In this document: piece by piece, positions 6,173 through 6,460 of the stretch
Position numbering within the stretch: the first letter of the stretch is position 1
Layout: each line of letters opens with the position of its first letter
DNA from: a candidate division GN15 bacterium
Lineage (GTDB): Bacteria; Zixibacteria; MSB-5A5; GN15; FEB-12
NCBI GenBank assembly: GCA_014729205.1
Contig: WJKG01000341.1
Coordinates: 1-6,460, forward strand
Direction: 5' to 3'
Length of the DNA stretch: 6,460 nucleotides
The notes under the pieces: model-generated
Databases searched by the model: none
What the model was told of the DNA's origin: nothing
What the model saw: only the letters and a program-made list of their open reading frames with translations
Program-made: the position numbers and the translations under genes

Positions 6173-6460
6173 ATGAAACGCAAAGCGCCCGTTATCAAGC
6201 GCCGACAGCTCGTCTTGCTGGCCTTGGTAGGACTGCTTATGATTGGTTGTGGCACCCAGATACCGTCGGGACATCGGGGAGTATTCTACTCGAAGTTCGG
6301 CGACGGTACCGAGTTTGACAAGATCTACCAGGAAGGTTTTGTCTGGCATCTACCGTGGAACAGTATGTTCGTCTACCAGACCCAAATCCAGGAAAACAAG
6401 GAAATCCTGCAGGTGCTGAGTTCCGATGGTGCCACCATCAAGATGGAGGTCTCGGTGCTC
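6173..6460 (+). CDS. Lipoprotein with prohibitin/SPFH-type N-terminal region, 3' end cut by window edge
   Basis: The first 96 codons of a gene that continues past the right edge. Residues 1-26 form a lipoprotein signal peptide: a strongly basic N-region with K2, R3, K4, K9, R10 and R11, a hydrophobic stretch at 13-24, and lipobox MIGC at 23-26, so C26 is the expected lipidated residue. The mature part starts with IPSGHRGVFYSKFGDGTEF (30-48) and continues EGFVWHLPW (54-62). This matches the start of prohibitin-like SPFH domains, which typically read 'v..G..GV....G......l.eG.h...P' followed by strands such as those at 66-95. SPFH proteins form large oligomeric rings or scaffolds at membranes; a lipid anchor would place this one on the periplasmic side of a membrane rather than in the cytosol. 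The assignment rests on the N-terminal quarter to third only; the coiled-coil part is not in the window. The start is fixed by the GGAGGT site. Confidence 0.78.
   Translation, partial: MKRKAPVIKRRQLVLLALVGLLMIGCGTQIPSGHRGVFYSKFGDGTEFDKIYQEGFVWHLPWNSMFVYQTQIQENKEILQVLSSDGATIKMEVSVL

Noticed and set aside
6082..6318. 78-codon plus-strand frame starting upstream of the prohibitin-like gene
   Set aside because: It overlaps the lipoprotein/SPFH frame out of register, starts at TTG without a ribosome binding site, and has no recognisable product.

Overview
The window reads as an ordinary chromosomal segment of a Gram-negative (diderm) bacterium. The evidence is an outer-membrane assembly factor (BamA/Omp85) with a signal peptide and two predicted lipoproteins. 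The DNA has a moderately high GC content, and recognisable Shine-Dalgarno sites precede three of the five genes. The sequence alone does not fix the taxon. The combination of a BamA of this type and a lipoprotein-anchored prohibitin-like gene would fit an FCB-group or deltaproteobacteria-like lineage, but that is only a guess. I see no insertion sequence, phage gene, CRISPR array, tRNA or rRNA.

Layout. Two transcription units diverge from a 284-bp intergenic region (2699-2982). Leftward (minus strand) are rplU (ribosomal protein L21) and, 19 bp after its stop, bamA. bamA runs off the left edge: 788 codons are present and only the last part of the barrel is missing. bamA is absent from a list of closed ORFs because it has no stop inside the window, but it fills positions 1-2364 completely. 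Rightward (plus strand) are uvrB (676 aa, complete) and, 4 bp after its stop, a 323-aa lipoprotein of unknown function. A 183-bp gap (5990-6172) follows, then the first 96 codons of a lipoprotein with a prohibitin/SPFH-type N-terminus that runs off the right edge.

How the genes relate. The left unit joins translation (L21) to outer-membrane protein insertion (BamA). The usual L21 partner rpmA (L27) is not next to it. The right unit joins nucleotide excision repair (UvrB) to a predicted envelope lipoprotein by tight spacing, probably one operon without a functional link that can be read from sequence. The prohibitin-like gene has its own strong ribosome binding site and a gap upstream that holds a 10-bp direct repeat and a 7-bp-arm inverted repeat.

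No clearly novel multi-gene system is visible. The points most worth a second look are the lipidated SPFH protein, the unknown lipoprotein behind uvrB, the rplU-bamA junction, and the small repeats in the two intergenic regions.
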